Source: Marinifilum sp965230805
GTDB taxonomy: Bacteria; Bacteroidota; Bacteroidia; Bacteroidales; Marinifilaceae
Reading direction: 5' to 3'
NCBI RefSeq assembly: GCF_965230805.1
Contig: NZ_OZ246019.1
Location: forward strand, 1,116,001 to 1,180,000
Length of the DNA stretch: 64,000 bases
Positions 24,629 to 34,085 of the stretch are shown here, one piece after another (within the stretch, counting starts at the first letter, position 1; every line of letters starts with the position of its first letter). Made by a program: the position numbers and the translations under genes. The notes below the pieces were generated by a model that saw nothing but the letters and a program-made list of their open reading frames with translations, made no database searches and was not told where the DNA came from.

Positions 24629-25435
24629 ATGGGGCATAACACACAACACATCCTTGTATTAATTCAAGATAACAATCACATTAGAAAGGCGATAGTGCAT
24701 GCTTTTAAGCTGGCCAATATTTTTAAGGCTCATGTCGCATTCGCTCATCTTCCCCATAAAAATTCGAAAGCAGAACTTCCTTTAAAAACGATCGCTAAAC
24801 TGAACACCAAAAACATCCCATTTAAAGCAGTTAAATTTGGAAGTTTAGACGCCGAACCAAATCATACCATTAAGCAACTGGATGCTATTTTCTTGCTTAC
24901 AGAATTTGTTGAAAACAGATTGTCTGCATTTAGACAGAATGATGTATTTAAATACATCTACAAAGCACATATTCCTAGTATTCTGATTAGCGAAAAGACC
25001 GTAGAAAACTGCAATTACGAAAATGTAATTGTTCCTGTCGATTATAAACGAGAAACAAAGGAAAAGTTGATTTGGGCCAGCTATTTTGGCCGATTTAATA
25101 AAGCCATTATTCATTTGTTTGTTGCCCACCACCAATCTAAAAATGCGAAAAGAAAAATTAAGGCTACCTTAATCTTTACAAAAAGAATGTACGAGCAATT
25201 CTGTTTCGATTATAAAATCATCAAATCGTCAAGAAGTAGTTATTGGCTGCGAGAAGACGCATATTCCTTCTCAGAACAATTTGAACCAGATTTAATAGTT
25301 TTACTTTCGCAGAAAAATGATGGATTACTCAATCAGTATTTTGGCCCTTTGGAAATCAAAAAACACCTAAGAAAAAAGAAGAATCCTATCCTTTTCATCA
25401 ATCCATTAAAAGATTATTACTTGCCTTGCAATTGA
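24629..25435 (+). CDS. Universal stress protein family protein
   Basis: A 268-residue protein built of two UspA-type halves: QHILVLIQDNNHIRKAIVHAFKLANIFKAHVAFAHL at the N terminus and ENVIVPVDYKRETKEKLIWASYFGRFNKAIIHLFVA from about residue 132. The ATP-binding G-2x-G-9x-G(S/T) motif is not clearly kept; the C-terminal PDLIVLLSQKND block fits the fold. Tandem Usp proteins bind nucleotides or respond to energy stress, but no specific role is readable. The ATG at 24629 is preferred over the TTG one codon earlier. It is divergent from the hydrogenase operon. Confidence 0.75.
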   Translation: MGHNTQHILVLIQDNNHIRKAIVHAFKLANIFKAHVAFAHLPHKNSKAELPLKTIAKLNTKNIPFKAVKFGSLDAEPNHTIKQLDAIFLLTEFVENRLSAFRQNDVFKYIYKAHIPSILISEKTVENCNYENVIVPVDYKRETKEKLIWASYFGRFNKAIIHLFVAHHQSKNAKRKIKATLIFTKRMYEQFCFDYKIIKSSRSSYWLREDAYSFSEQFEPDLIVLLSQKNDGLLNQYFGPLEIKKHLRKKKNPILFINPLKDYYLPCN

Positions 25436-25732
25436 TTGTTGGCATTTTAATCCAATCGTAGGTTATAAGTCTCTTTAGTAGAATTACACCCAAATATCCA
25501 TTGAAGAGCTTCAACTTTCTGAACGCCGATAAAATTGCTTTTAGAATCTTGTATTTAGTCAAATACAAATCATAGAGACATAAGCTCAACAAGAACCCTA
25601 ATTGTAAGGAACAATCGAACGCATCAAAATCAAGACCGGGAACACTCTTAAAACCTTTGCTAATGATATCGAAGAATAAGGAGTCTTGCAGAAGTGCCCC
25701 AATTCCACGTAAAGATTGCCAAATGCAAGCGG
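25436..25732 (-). pseudogene. Long stop-free frame without a start, probable decayed coding sequence
   Basis: On the minus strand a frame is open for about 122 codons (roughly 25765 down to 25398, crossing the end of the stress-protein gene). It reads LAACIWQSLRGIGALLQDSL, later KILKAILSAFRKLKLFNGYL. That is long for DNA this A/T-rich, but there is no ATG at its head and no recognised family. It is probably a remnant; chance cannot be excluded. Confidence 0.3.
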
Positions 25733-25790
25733 CAAGATCAAAACAATCATTGGCATGTACATTTAATAATAATTTTAATCATACTCACCA
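25733..25790 (-). repeat. Leader-type intergenic repeat, copy 3
   Basis: GGCAAGATCAAAACAATCAT, GGCATGTACA and TAATAATTTTAATCAT line up with the repeats at 2364-2465 and 2747-2850, with a one-base length difference in the centre. It lies in a region of decayed coding sequence 23 kb from the other copies. Confidence 0.5.
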
Positions 25791-25968
25791 CAGGCCTAAT
25801 CCAAAAACCTCTATATCTGGAATCGGAGAACCTTTTTGGCGTCAAAAACCGACTTGGGAATGAGTCACCCAGCAGTAAAACCATAGATACACTTACTCCA
25901 GTGGGAGCATCAAACCTGCTTAATAGCATCAAACGCCTCTTTGTCATGAAGGACCGAGTCTGTTCAGA

Positions 25969-26124
25969 TCAAAAAAAAAGGAATTTTAGTGAATCTGCAA
26001 TTTCTTTAACAGGATCACTAAGGAGTTTGCATTCTTTTAAAATTTCCTCTTTAGTTAACGCAATTCCATTTTCATCCGCTTTAGTAAAGACTTCTACATA
26101 ATCAGAAGCTTCATTTCTTAAGAT
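25969..26124 (-). pseudogene. Protein-like fragment of unknown gene
   Basis: A 51-codon minus-strand frame, with no in-frame ATG, reads ASDYVEVFTKADENGIAL and TKEEILKECKLLSDPVKEIA. It then hits a stop after a run of T. In a shifted frame just below, LHDKEAFDAIKQV continues in the same style. The charged, helix-like composition looks like real protein broken by frameshifts. I do not recognise the family. The remaining sequence up to 26502 is A/T-rich and shows nothing. Confidence 0.4.
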
Positions 26125-26502
26125 TTAATTACTATTCCGCTTTATTTTTATTCCATTTTTCTGTAAAAGGTAAGCCCCTTGATATGTGTTGTAAAACACT
26201 TATTTTGCATTTGTTTTGTAAAGTACTGGAAGTGTATTGTAACTCTTATGAATTTCGGATGTTTGTGTTGCATATAATTATTCTAAATAAAAAATCAATT
26301 TGCATATCATTTTAATGTTTACTAGTTTCAGATGTTGATTTTATTAAAAGAACTAAAAATAATCTATTGGAGAGATTTAATTATTTTGAAATTATAATTT
26401 ATGACTATTAAATCTTACACATGTATTGAGATTTTTAGACCGGGTGTGTTGTGCTTTTAATTTGCACATCATATGTAGTAATAATTTTTTAAATTTTATA
26501 TT

Positions 26503-27198
26503 ATGGAATACTCCTTGTATGATTGTATGTTAACCAAAGACAATCCCCATGATAAACTTGGGAAAGTGACAAACCAAAAGCCTAGAGGCTTTAAAAAATT
26601 ATTGGATGACCTTACTGGTCCGGGTTCTATTTTAAAGGAAACGGAGTCGAAGGCTGTGATCGATAAGTATTGGGAAACCATTACCCAATATGTAAGCGAA
26701 GGGTATGCTTATCACGATGATTATATTAGTGTGAATTTGGATATCGCAGGTGTTTTCGAGGATGAAAACGATAGGTTCGATCCATTGCGTCATAGTATTA
26801 ATGTGAGCATTGTGCCATGTAATAACCTAAAGGCAGCTACTCAAAACATTAAGCCAACTTATGTGGAACCTAACAACGAAATACCAGTTATTCAAAAAGT
26901 ATATGATTGGGGTACTGAGAAAATCGATGAATTTCTTACACCGGGAGCTGCACTTGAAATAGAAGGCAAGGCACTTAAGATTTACGAGGATGTAGATGGA
27001 CAAGGTGTATTTTTCATCAACAAAGCCGACGGAGTTGAAACCAAGGGTTCTATGCCAAAATTGAACGAACCTAAGAAACTATCGCTGAAAGTTCCTGCTC
27101 TAAATCCGGGAGAATACAGGATTGAAATTCGAAATACTACCAGAAATGGTAAATCTTTACGAATAGGAATTTCAACGGCATATTATACCGTGCAGTAG
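26503..27198 (+). CDS. HU-like DNA-binding / DUF4469 domain protein
   Basis: A 231-residue protein. Residues about 1-125 resemble the HU-related DNA-binding domain of Bacteroidota (YSLYDCMLTKDNPHDKLGKV, then ISVNLDIAGVFEDENDRFDPLRHSINVSI). Residues about 135-231 match the DUF4469 Ig-like domain (LTPGAALEIEGKALKI, VFFINKADGVETKGSM, LNPGEYRIEIRNTTRNGKSL). The two-domain layout is common in this phylum, but the function is unproven; nucleoid or mobile-element association has been suggested for relatives. It is isolated, preceded by 400 bp of A/T-rich DNA and followed by a terminator. Confidence 0.78.
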   Translation: MEYSLYDCMLTKDNPHDKLGKVTNQKPRGFKKLLDDLTGPGSILKETESKAVIDKYWETITQYVSEGYAYHDDYISVNLDIAGVFEDENDRFDPLRHSINVSIVPCNNLKAATQNIKPTYVEPNNEIPVIQKVYDWGTEKIDEFLTPGAALEIEGKALKIYEDVDGQGVFFINKADGVETKGSMPKLNEPKKLSLKVPALNPGEYRIEIRNTTRNGKSLRIGISTAYYTVQ

Positions 27199-27221
27199 GC
27201 TGTACTTACTGAATTTACTTA

Positions 27222-27262
27222 AGATTGCCCGTATCTGTTTTAAAGGTACGGGCAATTTTATT
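27222..27262 (+). terminator. Intrinsic terminator after the DUF4469 gene
   Basis: ATTGCCCGTA and TACGGGCAAT form a 10-bp stem around a 13-base loop, followed by TTTTATTTCT. It lies 25 bp past the stop codon. Confidence 0.85.
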
Positions 27263-27275
27263 TCTAATTTTCCTT

Positions 27276-27397
27276 GAGCAGGGGCATGCTCCTATCGAGA
27301 GCAGGGGCATGCTCCTATCGAGAGCAAGGGTGTGCTCCTATCGAGAGCAGAGATGTGCTTCTACTGAGAGCAAGGGTATGTTACTATCGAGAGCTAG
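27276..27397 (+). repeat. 23-bp tandem array, five units plus partial
   Basis: Units start at 27276, 27299, 27322, 27345 and 27368, with a stub at 27391. The first two are identical and begin GAGCAGGGGCATGCTCCTAT; the later ones carry increasing substitutions. Each unit can fold GAGCA against TGCTC. The spacing stays exactly 23 bp, so no reading frame is kept from unit to unit. From 27398 to 27590 nothing else is recognised. Confidence 0.85.
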
Positions 27398-27590
27398 TGT
27401 GAAGAGTGTTAATAAAACGAATTAAAGTTTTTGAAAAGATTTTTCTTTTTACAAGGCAAGGTTTACAGGCATAGCCGTAGCTACAGCGAAAAAGCTTAAC
27501 GCTGTAGAAAGGAAAATAGGTCAAAAAATTAGTTCGGGGAATTAGCATTCTTTACACTAGGCTGTGCTCATAAACAAAACACGGTTTAAA

Positions 27591-27859
27591 TAACGTGAGT
27601 TCGACGTAAAATTCATTCACAGTTTGCACTGATTTTGAGTAGAAATTTTATCAAATTTTCGAAGGAATATCGGGATATTTCAAGAAGATTTGAGGAAATT
27701 TATGCCGAAAGCAGGCTAACACATAATGGAAAGTTCTCTTTACGACATCTTCACATTAAAAATTCCTCAAAATAGCACGCTATTCTTTCCAAATTTTTAA
27801 TGCAAATCTATCCCAAATAGAACTTTCTGTGGATAGAATTTTACGTCGAACTCACGTTA
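27591..27859. mobile_element. Complete miniature element with IS982-type ends (269 bp)
   Basis: Perfect inverted ends of 24 bp start TAACGTGAGTTCGACGTAAA. The interior is non-coding. Read on the minus strand it is the best-preserved member of the family that also includes 9208-9358, 8194-8325 and 15538-15690. Its terminus is shared with the IS982-type remnant at 8326-8892. Its right end supplies the TAA stop codon of the peptidase gene at 27857. Confidence 0.85.
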
Positions 27860-30039
27860 TTTTACAATGTTCATTTCATCAAGCAAATAACCTGCACCAG
27901 CAAATTTGTCTACAATAAACAGAACATATCTAATATCCAGTGATACATTTCTACAAATCTCCGCATCGTACATCAAATCAGACATAACACCTTCCCAAGC
28001 ACGGTCGAAATTCAATCCGATCAACTCACCATTTGCATTTAAAACCGGACTTCCTGAGTTGCCTCCCGTGGTGTGATTTGTAGCCGCAAAACACACCGGC
28101 ACTTCTCCTTTATCATTGACATAATCCCCAAAGTCTTTTGCTTTATGCAAGTCTCGCAATTTTTGAGGGACATCATAATCAAAAATTTCAGGATTATCTT
28201 TTTCAATAATTCCTTCAAGTGTTGTATAATACTCAAATTGAACTGCATTTCTTGGCTTGTAACCCGATACTTTACCGTAATGAACCCGGAAAGTTGAATT
28301 TGCGTCAGGATAAAATACTTTTTGAGGCTGCATTTCCATCAAACCCGCCATGTAAGTGCGTTGTAGCTTATCAATTTGATGCATTATTTTATTGTAATGC
28401 GGAGCTATTTTCGAGGCATATAAAAACGAGATGCTATTTGATAATACAAACAAAGGATCCTTACTTAATTTCTTAGCCTTAGAAACTTTATAATTCTCGA
28501 TAAACTGATCGAGCTTCGATTGACTGGCAAATATTGATTTTGAAAGTGCCTTTTCAGCGAACGCTTTAAAATCGCCTTTGTATTTTTTTCGGATATTCTT
28601 TATCTCTTCAGGTAAAAACTCATCAGATAAATTATCGCTATACATTTTCAAACTTGCTGCCAATAGATTCTTTTCTGTTGGTAAGTTAAAATTCTTGAAG
28701 AATTTTGCACTTTCCTTCTTCAATTTATCCAATTCAGCTTGAAGCTTGACAGCATCTTCTTTTTTAAGAGTGGATAAGTTTATGAATCCACTAGCTAAAC
28801 CAACGGTTTCAGCTCCTCTAAATCCAGCTTCAATTGCATAATCTTTAGCTAAGCTAAGTGGAGTTACCTTTTGATAGTATGATTCCAATTCACTTAATAT
28901 TCCTCCATATTTCTTCTTTAAATCAGCAGAAGAATTAGCCCATTTCAAGAATCTTCTCTCCAATTCAATCTTTTTATTAATCGCATCCAATCTGCGAAGG
29001 CCTTTTATTTCGCCCTGCCATCTTTTCCACGAGTTAGCAACTCCGGCATATTTCGCTGAATATTGAATTCGAACCAATGGCGACGCATCCATATCCGCTC
29101 GCATCAAATCCAATTTCTTGGTTCTGATTTTGATTTTGTGTGGATTATTCACCTCGGTCATCATTTTTAATGCATATGATGGAAGATATTCAGTAGTGGT
29201 TCCAGGATATCCGAATACCATTGTAAAATCGTCTTGATTTACACCTTTTAATGAGATCTTAAAGGATGTTTTGGCTTTAATGGCACATTATCTTTCGAAT
29301 ATGATGCCGGCTTATTGTCTTTCCCAGCGTAAATTCTAAACATTGAGAAATCTCCTGTATGCCGAGGCCACATCCAGTTGTCGGTATCGCCGCCAAACTT
29401 ACCAATTGCTGAGGGAGGAGCACCTACCAAGCGCACATCTTTAAAGATTTCGTAAACAGACATGAAATATTGGTTGCCTTTGAAGTAAGCCTTTACACTC
29501 GCTCTATAATGAGTTCCTTTTTCTGCTTCCTGCTCAATTGTTTTGATGTGTTTTTTAATCAAGTTCTGACGATCCTCTTCTTTCATATCATCAGTAATAC
29601 CATCTAAAACTTTTTTAGTAACATCTGCCATGCGAATTAAAAACGAAGCTGTAATGCCCTCATTTGCCAACTCTTCCTCACGACTCATTGCCCAAAAACC
29701 ATCTTTCAAATAATCGTGCTCCAGACTTGAATGAGATTGGATTGCCCCATATCCACAGTGGTGGTTGGTAATCATCAAACCCTGATCGGAAACCAATTCA
29801 CCCGTACAAAAGTGACGAAAAGGCCTTCCTTCTCTACCCAATCCAACCACAGCATCCTTTAAACATGCTTGGTTAATGTTGTAAATATCATCAGCAGTAA
29901 GCTTAAATCCTGCTTTCTGCATATCCTCAATATTATACTTCTTTAATAACATAGGAATCCACATTCCCTCATCTGCTTTAAGCTTGTTTCCAATTAACAG
30001 CAATACTGCCATTAGAAGCATACTAATATTTCTATTCAT
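27857..30039 (-). pseudogene. S46 dipeptidyl-peptidase (DPP11-like), single frameshift
   Basis: Two adjacent frames make one S46 peptidase of about 720 residues. The first (30039 to 29248) has a signal peptide, the catalytic His motif ITNHHCGYGAIQ and GGDTDNWMWPRHTGDF; the second (to 27857) has the Ser motif GGNSGSPVLNANGE and GLNFDRAWEGVMSD. Adding one base in the four-base run at 29269-29272 joins them as PKTSFKISLKGVNQDDF. The Arg in NFDRAWEG is the residue that, as I recall, marks Asp/Glu-specific DPP11, against Gly in DPP7. The enzyme would release dipeptides in the periplasm. Either a real inactivation or a sequencing error. Confidence 0.82.
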
Positions 30040-30058
30040 TGTTTTTGTTTGTGTTTAA

Positions 30059-30637
30059 TTAGAATTTATACAGTTCTTCATACAATCTTTGAATTGGCAA
30101 ACCAACAACATTAAAGTAAGACCCTTCAATGCCATCAATGCCAATAAAACCAATCCATTCCTGAATGCCATAAGCTCCGGCTTTATCGAAAGGTTTATAA
30201 TTATCGATATAATAATCTATTTCCTGCCTTGACAATTTCTTAAAATGAACATTTGTAGTAGTGGCAAAACTCACTCTTTTATCCTTACTTTTTAAGCAAA
30301 CTCCACTAATCACTTGGTGTGATCTTCCTGATAATGCACTCAACATCTTATATGCATCTTCTCTATCCTTTGGTTTACCAAGAATCCATTCATCAATACA
30401 TACAATTGTATCGGCAGTAATTACCAATTCATTGTTTGTAAAATCAGATTCGAAAGCAGAGGCTTTTAATTCTGCCAAATAAACAGGAATCTCTTCTGCT
30501 AATAATCCTTCAGGATACACTTCATCCACCTCTTTTGTCCTGATTTCAAACTCTAATCCCAGATCCATTAGCATTTGATGCCTGCGCGGTGATTGAGAAG
30601 CTAATATTAAATGATAATCTTTAAGATTATTCAACAT
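30059..30637 (-). CDS. maf: Maf-family nucleotide pyrophosphatase
   Basis: A 192-residue protein opening with LILASQSPRRHQML, the Maf signature, then VDEVYPEGL, ITADTIVCIDEWILGKPKD, SGRSHQVISGVCL and DKAGAYGIQEWIGFI. Maf enzymes hydrolyse non-canonical or standard nucleoside triphosphates to monophosphates in the cytoplasm and are linked to house-cleaning and septum control. Length and all motifs are normal. It ends 19 bp before the peptidase start on the same strand, so the two may share a transcript; the upstream UbiA gene is 228 bp away. Confidence 0.9.
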   Translation of the reverse strand: MLNNLKDYHLILASQSPRRHQMLMDLGLEFEIRTKEVDEVYPEGLLAEEIPVYLAELKASAFESDFTNNELVITADTIVCIDEWILGKPKDREDAYKMLSALSGRSHQVISGVCLKSKDKRVSFATTTNVHFKKLSRQEIDYYIDNYKPFDKAGAYGIQEWIGFIGIDGIEGSYFNVVGLPIQRLYEELYKF

Positions 30638-30865
30638 GACGATAGTAATTATGGAATTAGAAACGATAAGTTATGAGTTGCTTTCAACAAGTAATCGTTT
30701 GTATTGTTCTTGTATAAAATAATACACCAGGCTAAGGTTTTAGTATTTCCGTGGTATCATTTGCAAGGATAAAGATTCATTACGGTATAGAAAATCTGAA
30801 AACAATTCGTATGGTAAATTTAAATGACTTTGACATTACTATAATTTCATCTGTTTATACTTTTT

Positions 30866-31819
30866 TTATAATTTATCAACCATATACTTCACCACAAAGG
30901 CATAAGATATTCCTGCCAAAAATGCGAATTGAAGTAAAAAACCACCCAGTTTAAAAAGGTCGCCTTCTTTAAACTTAGTTACACAATAAGCCAATAAAAA
31001 TAATGGTAATATAATTAGCATGCCAAAGTACCAAGGTGTAATTTTATCCATTGGGGCATTTAAGAATTGAAACCAAACACCGAAAACTGATACTGACAGG
31101 AATAATATCAATACCACTACAGTTACTTTTGTCCACTTTAAGCCAATAACAATAGGTAAACTCTGCCTGTGTATTTCCCTATCTCCTTTTAAGGAGAGCA
31201 TATCTCGAATAAATCGAGCAATCAACATCCCAAAAAAAGCGAAGAATGAGAATGCACCAACCCAATACAGCAAATAATTAAAATTTGTTTTTGAAGCTAA
31301 TAAAACATCGGCATAGGTTTTATTCAAAGGTGGAATTTCGTAAACCACTACCAGAAATGGAACTGCGGCAACAAGCATTGCCATAAGAAAACTCCCTAAC
31401 AAAAAGTAATATTTGTAAGAAGTTGAATAAAACCAAAGCAAACCTCCAGCCATAAAAAAGATAAAAACAAACTGCCAGTGCCCTATTCTATAAGATACAT
31501 ATCCGCCCAATACAATTGAAATGCCAGTTAAAACCTGGTGCAGTACCAAAGTAATTCTCCTGCTTATCTTTCTACCTACAATTACATCCTTTTTGTTAAA
31601 ACGATCGGCCTTTGTATCGAAATAATCATTAATAATATAACCAGCCGCTGCCATACAAACAGTAGCTAAAACCAAAATGGCAAAATTAATATCAGAAAAC
31701 TGCAGTTTAATCTTGTTAATCCCCAAAATTGGTTTTATAATAAAATATCGCATTACGCACTGAACCAATGCAATAATCAGCAGGTTAGGAAAACGAATTA
31801 GCCTCAAAAAGTTGCTCAT
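30866..31819 (-). CDS. UbiA-family geranylgeranylglycerol-phosphate transferase
   Basis: A 317-residue membrane prenyltransferase with both aspartate motifs: NDYFDTKADRFNKKD (first Asp-rich motif, near residue 63) and RDMLSLKGDREIHR (second, near 208). About eight hydrophobic helices surround them. The first motif and the KGDREIHRQSLP form fit the Bacteroidota group annotated as geranylgeranylglycerol-phosphate geranylgeranyltransferase, which attaches a prenyl chain to a glycerol phosphate. Menaquinone-type substrates are a possible alternative. It is co-directional with the phosphatase gene 88 bp upstream and with maf downstream. Confidence 0.85.
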   Translation of the reverse strand: MSNFLRLIRFPNLLIIALVQCVMRYFIIKPILGINKIKLQFSDINFAILVLATVCMAAAGYIINDYFDTKADRFNKKDVIVGRKISRRITLVLHQVLTGISIVLGGYVSYRIGHWQFVFIFFMAGGLLWFYSTSYKYYFLLGSFLMAMLVAAVPFLVVVYEIPPLNKTYADVLLASKTNFNYLLYWVGAFSFFAFFGMLIARFIRDMLSLKGDREIHRQSLPIVIGLKWTKVTVVVLILFLSVSVFGVWFQFLNAPMDKITPWYFGMLIILPLFLLAYCVTKFKEGDLFKLGGFLLQFAFLAGISYAFVVKYMVDKL

Positions 31820-31907
31820 GATTTTAGCTTTTTATCAAATCAACATCTAATCTGTAATCTTTTTTCTATCAAAACCAGGTATAAATCATCACCCACTCTT
31901 AATTACT

Positions 31908-32435
31908 TTAAATACTTTGAATATTCGTATCAGATTCGTACCAATTGGAATGAGCTCTTAATACCTGCTCGATTACATCACGAACACATCCAAATCCTCC
32001 ATCTTTATCGGATATGTAACTGGATATGGCTTTAATTTGTTCGACTGCATTTGCAGGACAAGTAGGAAGCCCAATTCTTTTCATCACCTCGTAATCAGGC
32101 AAATCATCACCCATATACATGATATGGTTGGGATCTAGCTTGTGCTTGGCTATAAAATCTTCAAAATCTTTAATCTTATTCTTCGAAGCCATATAAATAT
32201 CGGTCATTCCCAAACCACGATAACGTTTTTCAACAGCAGCAGAAAAACCACCGGTAATAATGGCTACAGGATAACCTTTTTTTATTGCATACTGAATGGC
32301 ATATCCATCCTTTGTGTTGGCAGTGCGCAACATTTCGCCATTCGAGTCAATCACAATCGATTCGGTTGAAAGTACTCCATCAACATCAAAAATGAAAGCC
32401 TTCACTTTCATTAAATCTTCCTTAAAAAAAGCCAT
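31908..32435 (-). CDS. KdsC-type HAD phosphatase
   Basis: A 175-residue HAD-superfamily protein of the small KdsC type. Motif I is FDVDGVLS with both aspartates, motif II is IITGGFS, and motif III is MGDDLPDYEVM; the C-terminal DKDGGFGCVRDVIEQVL matches the KdsC active-site tail. The expected reaction is removal of phosphate from 3-deoxy-manno-octulosonate 8-phosphate for lipopolysaccharide core synthesis. The start MAFFKEDLMKVKAFIFD is kept because the short charged leader is usual in relatives. It lies between the DUF2520 gene and the prenyltransferase gene in a co-directional run. Confidence 0.86.
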   Translation of the reverse strand: MAFFKEDLMKVKAFIFDVDGVLSTESIVIDSNGEMLRTANTKDGYAIQYAIKKGYPVAIITGGFSAAVEKRYRGLGMTDIYMASKNKIKDFEDFIAKHKLDPNHIMYMGDDLPDYEVMKRIGLPTCPANAVEQIKAISSYISDKDGGFGCVRDVIEQVLRAHSNWYESDTNIQSI

Positions 32436-32515
32436 ATTATTTAGATCTATTTATAATTATTCGTGTTAAGATATTTGATCTTTTAGCCAATAGATGGATA
32501 AAACTGCGAGCACAA

Positions 32516-33322
32516 TCATTTATTCTTCATCCGCTCGCTATTCATTTCATTATGCATCTTAAAAATGCTTTCACTGACAAATCTATATAATTTTTGAAAA
32601 TCAGGTAAACCTTTTAACTCATTCTCATGACATGCCATAATTTCTTTATCGAATCGGATGGCAGGTCCCGTTTGTGCCTCCATTGGATCATGATCCTGCA
32701 CTTTTGCTGCCGTTTCCTTGATTAGCGGTTTTAACAAATCGAAATCTACATCTTTTTCGGCCAACAAACTTTGCCCAATGCTGTACATATGATTGGCAAA
32801 ATTGCAGGTAAATACAGCCGAAAGATGCAACTGTTTTCTTTGCTCGGAATTGATAAGATGTATGCTATTTGAAATCCTCTTTGCCAAGTCCATTAAATCC
32901 ATTTGCAAACCTATATGATTGGATTCGATACAAATGGGAATATCTGAGAAATCGAGCTTTCGATTTTTAGTAAAGGTTTGTAATGGATAAAACACCCCAT
33001 AACACTCCGCATAGTTATCAAATACATCCATAGGAATGCTCCCTGCGGTATGCACTACACTTGTAATTGGAATTGACATTTGATCCAGAACCAGTTGCAA
33101 AGCTTTATCGCTTAAAGCAAAAATATACAAGTCGGCATTCCCGGCCAAGTTCTTGACTTCGGTTAGCGGAGTAGAATTGACTTTATTGGCCAAAACAGAA
33201 GCCGACTGCACACTTCTGCTGTATACCTGCCGGATGTTTACTCCAGCATCATGTAATGCAATGGCCAAGTGTGTAGCCAAGTTTCCTGCTCCCAGAATAA
33301 CAACACTATTAATCATACTCAT
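32516..33322 (-). CDS. DUF2520 Rossmann-fold oxidoreductase-like protein
   Basis: A 268-residue protein with an N-terminal NAD(P)-binding Rossmann motif, VVILGAGNLATHLAIAL, and a helical C-terminal DUF2520 domain (LHLSAVFTCNFANHMYSIGQSLL, LIKETAAKVQDHDPMEAQTGPAIRFD). The overall layout resembles F420-dependent NADP reductases and ketopantoate reductase-like enzymes. The substrate is unknown. It starts 4 bp after the stop of the unknown gene at 33327, so they are translationally linked, and it is followed by the KdsC-type gene. Confidence 0.85.
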   Translation of the reverse strand: MSMINSVVILGAGNLATHLAIALHDAGVNIRQVYSRSVQSASVLANKVNSTPLTEVKNLAGNADLYIFALSDKALQLVLDQMSIPITSVVHTAGSIPMDVFDNYAECYGVFYPLQTFTKNRKLDFSDIPICIESNHIGLQMDLMDLAKRISNSIHLINSEQRKQLHLSAVFTCNFANHMYSIGQSLLAEKDVDFDLLKPLIKETAAKVQDHDPMEAQTGPAIRFDKEIMACHENELKGLPDFQKLYRFVSESIFKMHNEMNSERMKNK

Positions 33323-33326
33323 AATT

Positions 33327-33827
33327 TTACTTTATGCCCAACTCCTGTGGCGATGCAGCAATTTTCTTTAAAGGAACTTTTCCTTTATCAATCATCCCAA
33401 ACAATTTATGGCATCCTTTTACCAAATCATCATACATATCCTCGGCAACTAAAACCAATCTACCATCTAAAAAATCAAGATGATTTGCCTCGCCTGGCTG
33501 ATTGGCTCTTGAGCAAAGCAGTAAAGAATTACTTGGCACAAAAGAATGAGTGAGTTGGTTTCTGAGTTTATCGTACAACCAATGGTCTTTATTTACCGCA
33601 CGGTATTCGTTGCCCATCAGGATATTTAATGATTTTGAAAATCGTTTTGATGATTGGGCACGGGCTTTTAGTGGTTTGTTATCCATAAAACATCCGAGTG
33701 CTTCAATGGCTTGTCCCATAATGATAAACGAAAAAAAATAGAATCCCTCATTCTGAAGTCGTCCGATTTCATCAATAAAAATTCGTTTAATAAATTCCTT
33801 TTCTTGTTCGGCTTGCGATTTATCCAT
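33327..33827 (-). CDS. Conserved-looking protein of unknown function
   Basis: A 166-residue soluble protein with no membrane segment or known motif. Visible features are a charged helical opening (MDKSQAEQEKEFIKRIFIDEIGRL), FIIMGQAIEALGCFMDNKPL, a KHWLYDKLRNQLTHSF-like segment (DHWLYDKLRNQLTHSF) and a C-terminal VAEDMYDDLVKGCHKLF. The LRNQLTH pattern recalls small helical-bundle proteins of HEPN-like type, but that is only a resemblance. It begins an apparent operon with DUF2520, KdsC and prenyltransferase genes. A TATATTTG box sits 5 bp before its ATG, which would give a nearly leaderless mRNA. Confidence 0.7.
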   Translation of the reverse strand: MDKSQAEQEKEFIKRIFIDEIGRLQNEGFYFFSFIIMGQAIEALGCFMDNKPLKARAQSSKRFSKSLNILMGNEYRAVNKDHWLYDKLRNQLTHSFVPSNSLLLCSRANQPGEANHLDFLDGRLVLVAEDMYDDLVKGCHKLFGMIDKGKVPLKKIAASPQELGIK

Positions 33828-33831
33828 GCAA

Positions 33832-33839
33832 CAAATATA
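33832..33839 (-). promoter_or_regulatory. -7 box immediately before a start codon
   Basis: The minus strand reads TATATTTG ending 5 bp before the ATG at 33827. If used, the transcript would be leaderless or nearly so. No TTTG -33 box is present at the expected distance. The remaining DNA to 34085 shows no gene. Confidence 0.35.
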
Positions 33840-34085
33840 ATTATAATAAGGTGAGTTTGATGTTATACCAGTATTAGCATGAAAAGCAAGATTGAAAAGT
33901 TTGTTTTTTTGTGCTTAATCGACAGATTCCACTTCCGTTCGTTGACTTGATCGCAATTGATACTGCTATAAAACACCTAACCGCCTTTGCTGTCCATTCG
34001 GCGGTTAAGATGGTATTTTAAGTATTGATCAGCGAATCTGTTGTGATTAAATCAGGCGATTGGCCTTTGGGTAAGATTTTGAATC

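Noticed and set aside
25694..26101. 135-codon plus-strand frame
   Set aside because: Composition is unlike protein, it crosses the repeat at 25733, and better protein-like fragments occur on the opposite strand.
27225..27425. 66-codon plus-strand frame across the 23-bp array
   Set aside because: The unit length is not a multiple of three, so the peptide does not repeat in frame; the frame starts inside a terminator hairpin.
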